12,077 bases of DNA, taken from assembly GCA_903895475.1 (NCBI GenBank), contig CAITUF010000306.1:1-12077 (forward strand). Reading direction: 5' to 3'. Numbering within the stretch: the first letter of the stretch is position 1; each line of letters opens with the position of its first letter. Made by a program: the position numbers and the translations under genes. Source of the stretch: an uncultured Opitutia bacterium. Its GTDB lineage: Bacteria; Verrucomicrobiota; Verrucomicrobiia; Opitutales; UBA953. Positions 9,401 to 12,077 of the stretch are shown here, piece after piece. Under the pieces are notes generated by a model. The model saw only the letters and a program-made list of their open reading frames with translations. It was not told the DNA's origin and ran no database searches.

Positions 9401-10547
9401 CCCACCAGGTGGGTCCGCGCACGTCGCCTCCGGCGACCGTACGATTGAAGATGGGGGCGGCATCCGTGGTCTGCGAACCACGCTGCAGGACCGGCATGAC
9501 GACCGGCTCAGCCCCTTTTTCCGTGTTCGTCCCGGCGGCGCCGGCCGCGCCTTGGCCAAACTCGGTGATCGCGAACCGTGCGTCGCTCAGCTCGAAGGCG
9601 ACGGAGAGGTCCCGCTTGAGCCCACCCAGCACGGGGTCCGACAGTACTCCGGCCGAGACGAGGCTGATGTCGTGGAAATACTTGCGCGTATCGATCGGCT
9701 CATCGCTGGTAGAGATGATCGGATCCCAATCAGTGAGGAGTGACGCGTCCTTCATTCGGGTCAGTGCCGTTAGTTGAATCTGGTTCGGAAGGTTCTTCAG
9801 TAGCCCGTGGGTTACGGGGCTGCGGGCAGAGATGAGCTGATCGGCGCTGTTCGGGTCCGTCTTTGCGCGTGTGTCGATGAGGTTGGGGCGCGCCTTCACG
9901 CCTTCGTCACCGACCCAATAGGCGTAACTTCCTTTGATGTGGTCGTATAGGTTTGCGGTACCTATTTTATCAGGAGGCGGCGGCGGTTCTGAAAGAAGTT
10001 CGATCTTCGGGAGCGAGACGAGACCGCTCGGTGTGGAGCCGTAGTGCCCCAGCGCGCTGCCCAGGCCGACGAGCGGGACGAGCTGATCCGCAGGCGGTGC
10101 GTAGTCGGACTGCCACGGTGCCCAATAGCCGAGATGATAATCCGGGGTGAGGCTGGTCTGGTAGAGCGAGCTCGACTGGGTGCCAGCGGGTTGGTCGCCG
10201 CGGCCGGAGACGAGCCAGGCCGGCGGCAAGTCAGGAAGGTCGGTGCGCCAGACGCCGGTCCACATCGGATTGCGGAACTTATAGGCGAAGATGACCTCGG
10301 GCTGGGTGATGTCGGCCCGCGCGGTGGAGCGACGGTCCGGGCCGGCTTCCTGCTGGAGGTGCGCGAGGGCGAGGCGCATGGACACAATAGCGTTCAACTT
10401 AGCGCGCGTCGCCAGCTGCTGATTCATGACGGCCCGAGACTCGACCATGACAAAGGCGGAGACAGTGACCAGCAGCATGACGATTCCCGCCATCACCGTC
10501 AGGGACAGGATGAGGCTGAAACCGGGGCTGCGCTTGCTGTGTTTCAT
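6465..10547 (-). CDS. Giant pseudopilin-like protein, Verru_Chthon cassette protein A type (module 1)
   Basis: This 1360-aa protein is the full-length paralogue of the one at 1695-5558. It starts MKHSKRSPG|FSLILSLTVM: a basic leader, a Gly before the presumed prepilin peptidase site, and a hydrophobic helix (10-36), with Leu where classical pilins have Glu5. Then come RLALAHLQQEAGPDRR (58-73), NPMWTGVWR-D (93-103), YWVGDEGVKAR-NL (210-223), RGPTW-x2-LR-x-YHRLYK (from 377), VVHNPFNV (about 535), SLAQ-x2-HANFG-x-RDQ-x-PL (about 880), NSALWDGFF, NVNSTSVDAW (from 1038), and SDTFKLRCYGEA with LGRRFKVIS near the C-terminus. Short poly-proline runs occur at 188-192 and near 780. This matches the Verru_Chthon cassette A family in size and layout; no function is established. 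It is the first gene of the minus-strand block and follows a promoter and paired palindromes. A GspK-like minor pseudopilin role is inferred. Confidence 0.87.
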   Translation of the reverse strand: MKHSKRSPGFSLILSLTVMAGIVMLLVTVSAFVMVESRAVMNQQLATRAKLNAIVSMRLALAHLQQEAGPDRRSTARADITQPEVIFAYKFRNPMWTGVWRTDLPDLPPAWLVSGRGDQPAGTQSSSLYQTSLTPDYHLGYWAPWQSDYAPPADQLVPLVGLGSALGHYGSTPSGLVSLPKIELLSEPPPPPDKIGTANLYDHIKGSYAYWVGDEGVKARPNLIDTRAKTDPNSADQLISARSPVTHGLLKNLPNQIQLTALTRMKDASLLTDWDPIISTSDEPIDTRKYFHDISLVSAGVLSDPVLGGLKRDLSVAFELSDARFAITEFGQGAAGAAGTNTEKGAEPVVMPVLQRGSQTTDAAPIFNRTVAGGDVRGPTWWALRDYHRLYKQVGWTSGGTGERGTSIPTLKARTLWPNAAVARPGGPPGNSGLPNNSRFNRTYAYSDLYNGDLPTPINPNASDYLNGDRSRLITRPLNVAATPYVQRVTLAFSVNKMHWFEWKRIRWGKNWVWVEEEWVDIRVNITPIVVVHNPFNVRMAWQPKPDATANAEAFATAISVSDLNGWKFRFKQYKSGSMDDPYVFETDLTKFLNLQDGTSDAEDTLRLYLKKDDSVSMIIEPGESRVFSCKPTIGDWSKSVVLDNTYDTRGGFRDTLKDWGFGEDALGLLDLESPIALSIVPGDRLRIRHALACWPGDQLDRKASPGASDKLDFFNKSSESTEVVFTDINPASHPQPAERFYPDWRAVPDKYVTPTGTKWASPDPSPPPPLNEPDLVTAVEISVKTADSVAAPYATFTHSNPLAPTQRASATGRNGTGGMMGVQGISPSFQLNLRGGSWLNVLATDPMNLGKVAMGGNSMMAGGSTRVILCEVPLTQPTSLAQFGHANFGVRDQQPLLGIGSSFASPLVDARKVIQDNGPNWTDFDQTYLLNSALWDGFFLSSLAPWMKTGTTGEITAADPLPTDPVTRATATTPTPVDPNEQKSLSQVITDFVLAGQPLDNPRFSLEYTDLDAVKIQGALGDYRRAATVLTNKGAFNVNSTSVDAWKSFLGSAKELAVATLTEEANSARFRRIVGKVSSGGIQASKMDLNPGEWRFDDPKHWDGFASLTDVQLTELAKGIVAENKARFAVLSRTERDLVKTPGKRLFGGLTQAATPYLGLSEFINRFLCDQTWASRCGALQSAIFRADRDAKAGLSHHVAAVSDERQLTLNNLTTAAASRLPHPENIEAAAKGSSESRVHSAFSAPGNLLQSDLLQSLGSALASRSDTFKLRCYGEAAQIDGKTGSAWLEVIVQRVPGFIDPTNAAETGNSAPRPLMIPTAPPSTLADATVDTALTPVNHLLGRRFKVISMRWLRLDEI
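10308..10376. repeat. Near-identical DNA patch shared by both giant genes (copy in module 1)
   Basis: Partner of the block at 5325-5393. The longest stretch, 10345-10376, has one mismatch in 32 bases. It marks the part of the giant protein under strongest constraint, or a tract homogenised by gene conversion. Confidence 0.75.
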
Positions 10548-10551
10548 GCCG

Positions 10552-10570
10552 TACCACCAGGGTGGTGGTA
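10552..10570 (-). promoter_or_regulatory. Perfect 8-bp inverted repeat over the start region of the first giant gene
   Basis: TACCACCA-GGG-TGGTGGTA is a perfect dyad with a 3-base centre. In the minus-strand transcript it folds as an 8-bp hairpin ending 4 nt before the ATG at 10547, and its 3' arm contains the only purine-rich candidate ribosome-binding site (GGUGGU). It could restrict translation as an RNA hairpin at the very 5' end of the message, or be a repressor operator in DNA. Confidence 0.65.
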
Positions 10571-10587
10571 TGAGTATTATTACTCAT
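10570..10587. promoter_or_regulatory. Perfect 7-bp inverted repeat overlapping the -10 box (candidate operator)
   Basis: ATGAGTA-TTAT-TACTCAT is a perfect dyad that shares one base with the neighbouring palindrome at 10552-10570. The best -10 candidate of the minus-strand promoter lies inside it, so a dimeric regulator bound here would block or remodel transcription of the module block. Confidence 0.55.
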
Positions 10588-10603
10588 TGTCCGAGTCAGG
10601 CAA
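10576..10603 (-). promoter_or_regulatory. Candidate sigma-70-type promoter for the module block
   Basis: On the minus strand TTGCCT (10603-10598) is followed after 16 bp by AATAAT (10581-10576, five of six matches to TATAAT). Transcription would begin near 10569, leaving a leader of about 20 nt made almost entirely of the hairpin before the ATG at 10547. Prediction from consensus only. Confidence 0.45.
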
Positions 10604-10639
10604 GAGCCGCCTTTCGCCTCTCGCCGGCCCGGTCGCGGG

Positions 10640-10676
10640 AAGGTGACAAGGTGACCTTAGATAATTGATATAAAAT
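10640..10676 (+). promoter_or_regulatory. Candidate promoter region for the 74-aa gene, with tandem AAGGTGAC repeat
   Basis: TATAAAAT at 10669-10676 is a good -10 candidate for the plus-strand gene at 10720, but no matching -35 box stands at the usual distance. Just upstream AAGGTGAC occurs twice in direct tandem (10640-10655), and the second copy extends into the palindrome AAGGT-G-ACCTT (10648-10658). This arrangement could be an activator site that replaces a -35 element. Confidence 0.35.
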
Positions 10677-10719
10677 AGGTGTTTTCAGGCCCCTGACGTG
10701 GGCGTAGGGTGGTTGGGTC

Positions 10720-10944
10720 ATGAAAACCTCGCTCCTGGCTACCGCCCTCCTTTTCGCCTCGGTTTCACTTTTCGGCGTCGCTGCCGGCGGTGGCACCGTG
10801 CCGCCCACGCCTCCGACCGTCCCGCCGACTAAGACCGGTTGCAACAAGTCGGGCGACAAGAAGCCTTCCACTCCTAAGGCCCCCGAGAAGAAGAAAGAGT
10901 CGGAAAAGAAGTGCGACGACTCCAAGCGTCCGTTCAAGAAGTAA
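10720..10944 (+). CDS. Small exported Pro/Lys-rich protein
   Basis: The 74-aa product starts with a typical Sec signal peptide (MKTSLLATALLFASVSLFGVAA, about 1-22). The mature part of about 52 residues has a Gly/Pro/Thr stretch (VPPTPPTVPPT, 27-37) followed by a highly basic tail (KKPSTPKAPEKKKESEKK) flanked by two cysteines (41 and 65). No known family is recognised. The composition suggests an unstructured envelope protein that may bind acidic polymers or form one disulphide, but that is inference. It is transcribed divergently from the module block across a 172-bp control region, and a strong terminator follows 20 bp after its stop, so it appears to be a single-gene unit. The Shine-Dalgarno match is poor (GGGTGG about 7 nt before the ATG). 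Signal peptide, terminator and composition support a real gene. Confidence 0.75.
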   Translation: MKTSLLATALLFASVSLFGVAAGGGTVPPTPPTVPPTKTGCNKSGDKKPSTPKAPEKKKESEKKCDDSKRPFKK

Positions 10945-10964
10945 ACAGTTAGTACCGATCGCCT

Positions 10965-10998
10965 AAAGGGCCGGACATTCGTCCGGCCCTTTCTGTTT
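10965..10998 (+). terminator. Intrinsic terminator after the 74-aa gene
   Basis: AAAGGGCCGGAC and GTCCGGCCCTTT (10965-10976 and 10981-10992) form a perfect 12-bp stem with an ATTC loop. The T-rich tail TTTCTGTTT follows. This is the clearest terminator in the window. Confidence 0.9.
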
Positions 10999-11037
10999 CC
11001 GCTTGTCGGCGGCCGCCGCTTCGTAAGATGCGAGAGC

Positions 11038-11253
11038 ATGCGATACCTTCCGATCCTCCTGCTCTCCTCGGTCTGCCTCTTCGCCGCCGACAAACCGGCC
11101 GCGGCTCCCGCGCCGGCCGCCCCGAAATATCAGGAAGGTAGCTGCTGCGACAAGGCGACGAAGCGGGGTGACAAATGCAACCACCCTTGCTGCGTCAAGG
11201 CCGCCAAGGTCGCCAAGGTCTGCGATCATTGCAACGAGCCGGTAAAGAAGTAA
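11038..11253 (+). CDS. Small exported Cys-rich protein with a duplicated CC-x9-C-x-H motif
   Basis: The 71-aa product has a signal peptide (about 1-17, cleavage after CLFAA) and an Ala/Pro linker (18-30). Its core is two tandem 15-residue units, residues 36-50 and 51-65, each CC-x-K-A-x-K-x4-C-x-H. The second unit ends in Cys, giving a CDHC knuckle. Seven core cysteines and two histidines in 30 residues suggest metal binding (zinc or copper) or a compact disulphide-bonded fold outside the cytoplasm. I recall similar small Cys/Lys proteins in other Verrucomicrobiota but know no characterised function. A terminator separates it from the 74-aa gene. The next gene follows 52 bp later on the same strand, so the two could be co-transcribed. 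No strong ribosome-binding site is visible; the start is chosen because it yields the signal peptide. Confidence 0.8.
   Translation: MRYLPILLLSSVCLFAADKPAAAPAPAAPKYQEGSCCDKATKRGDKCNHPCCVKAAKVAKVCDHCNEPVKK
11143..11232 (+). repeat. Two tandem 15-codon Cys/His units in the 71-aa gene
   Basis: Codons 36-50 and 51-65 encode two copies of CC-x-K-A-x-K-x4-C-x-H placed head to tail. Cysteine, lysine and histidine positions align exactly, which suggests internal duplication of a small ligand-binding unit. Confidence 0.75.
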
Positions 11254-11305
11254 CGCTCCGCGTGGTCGCTCTTGCTAGCGTCTAGGTTCGCCGCAGTCTA
11301 CGTCC

Positions 11306-12046
11306 ATGCTGAAGCGTTACCCCGTGCTTTCCTCCGTGCTGCTCGTCGGCGGCGCGGTCGCCTTGTTCTTCTTCACGCGGCCGGTCGCCGCCGCGCCGGC
11401 CGCTTCGCCGGCCAAGTACGAGACGTGCACGCCTTCGCGCGACGGCATCGGCAAGGTCTGGATGGGCAGCGAGATCTCGCACGTGATGGGGCATCCCGGT
11501 ATCGGCTGGCTGGAGCGCACCGACCGCGAGAAGGAGGAGGCGCCTTCCAAGGCCATCGCCTTGCTGGAGTTGGCGCCCGACGCCGTCCTGGCCGATATCG
11601 GTGCCGGCTCAGGCTACTACTCCTTCCGCATCGCCCGTAAACTGCCCCGGGGCAAGGTCGTCGCGGTGGATATCCAGCCGGAGATGCTCGATTTCCTGAA
11701 GACGGAATCCGCCAAGCTCGGCGTGACGAACGTCCAGCCTCACCTGGGTGCGATCGACGACGTGAAGCTGCCGCCGGTCTCCATCGACGCCGCCCTGATG
11801 GTCGATGCTTACCATGAATTTGACCACCCGGTGGAGATGCTGGCGTCGTTGCGTTCGGCCCTGAAGTCGAAAGGACGAATCTACCTGCTCGAATATCGCG
11901 CCGAGGACGACAACGTCCCGATCAAGCCGCATCACAAGATGACCGAAGCCCAGGCGCGCAAGGAATTCGAAGCCGCTGGCTTCCGGTTCGTGGTGAACAA
12001 GCCGGACCTGCCGTGGCAGCACCTGATGATCTTCGAGAAGCCCTGA
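11306..12046 (+). CDS. Class I SAM-dependent methyltransferase-like protein with N-terminal export or anchor segment
   Basis: The 246-aa protein begins with MLKRYP and a hydrophobic segment (about 7-24) followed by an Ala-rich stretch, so it is probably exported or membrane-anchored facing outward. The rest is a complete Rossmann-type methyltransferase: WMGSEISHVMGHPGIGWLER (52-71), motif I LADIGAGSGYY (95-105), the acidic AdoMet-ribose residue in VVAVDIQPEM (D122), LMVDAYHEF (164-172), and the characteristic EYRAEDDNVPIKPHHKMT (196-213) and LPWQHLMIFEKP C-terminus. This pattern belongs to a UbiE-like family that in many PVC and Gram-negative genomes also carries a signal sequence; its substrate is unknown. 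All AdoMet-binding residues I can check are present. It lies 52 bp after the small Cys-rich gene on the same strand. The start is chosen for the signal segment; no clear Shine-Dalgarno site is seen. Confidence 0.88.
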   Translation: MLKRYPVLSSVLLVGGAVALFFFTRPVAAAPAASPAKYETCTPSRDGIGKVWMGSEISHVMGHPGIGWLERTDREKEEAPSKAIALLELAPDAVLADIGAGSGYYSFRIARKLPRGKVVAVDIQPEMLDFLKTESAKLGVTNVQPHLGAIDDVKLPPVSIDAALMVDAYHEFDHPVEMLASLRSALKSKGRIYLLEYRAEDDNVPIKPHHKMTEAQARKEFEAAGFRFVVNKPDLPWQHLMIFEKP

Positions 12047-12077
12047 GCGTCTTCAGGCGCCGACGGATTTCTTGATG

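Noticed and set aside
10596..11093. 165-codon open frame on the minus strand
   Set aside because: It runs through the control region, the 74-aa gene, the strong terminator and the start of the 71-aa gene, and shows no domain.
11609..12022. 137-codon open frame on the minus strand inside the methyltransferase gene
   Set aside because: The opposite strand carries unmistakable methyltransferase motifs; this frame is a shadow.
12047..12077. Possible C-terminal end of a further minus-strand gene (frame ending in SVGA then TGA near 12053-12055)
   Set aside because: Only about seven codons are inside the window, too few to support a gene.
1..12077. tRNA, rRNA, CRISPR array, insertion sequence or phage attachment site
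   Set aside because: No cloverleaf, regularly spaced repeats, transposase or terminal inverted repeats of mobile-element type were seen on reading both strands.

Overview
This window looks like a chromosomal piece of a GC-rich Verrucomicrobiota bacterium. The main reason is two very large pseudopilin-like proteins that I recognise as the Verrucomicrobia-specific 'Verru_Chthon cassette protein A' type. Small exported Cys/Lys-rich proteins and an exported SAM-methyltransferase-like protein fit a PVC-superphylum genome. I cannot fix the class from sequence alone.

Layout. (1) 1-690, plus strand: the C-terminal 229 codons of RecJ exonuclease, cut by the window edge. (2) 691-10547, minus strand: two tandem copies of one two-gene module. 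Each module has a giant protein (1360 and about 1287 aa) with a type IV prepilin-like N-terminus, then an overlapping gene for a smaller signal-peptide protein (272 and 335 aa). The upstream module is 10547-5657 and the downstream one 5558-691. The giants are paralogues along their whole length. The partners share N- and C-terminal blocks, but the 335-aa partner carries an extra predicted helical hairpin and a Lys/Pro linker. The modules are about 98 bp apart and may form one four-gene operon read from a promoter near 10576-10603. (3) 10548-10719: a divergent control region with two abutting perfect inverted repeats, one covering the likely -10 box and the other forming a hairpin over the likely ribosome-binding site. 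(4) 10720-12046, plus strand: a 74-aa exported Pro/Lys-rich protein followed by a strong terminator, a 71-aa exported protein with a duplicated CC-x9-C-x-H motif, and a 246-aa class I methyltransferase-like protein with an N-terminal export or anchor segment.

How the parts may work together (inference): each giant protein resembles a GspK-like minor pseudopilin. It lacks the usual Glu at mature position 5 and carries DEG-K--NL and NVN motifs reminiscent of GspK. Each is made together with one secreted beta-rich partner, so the modules may encode envelope or surface assemblies of unknown function. The other pilin-like members of the Verru_Chthon cassette (B, C, D), an ATPase, a platform protein and a prepilin peptidase are all absent from the window. 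No RNA gene, CRISPR array, transposon or long gene-free stretch was seen.
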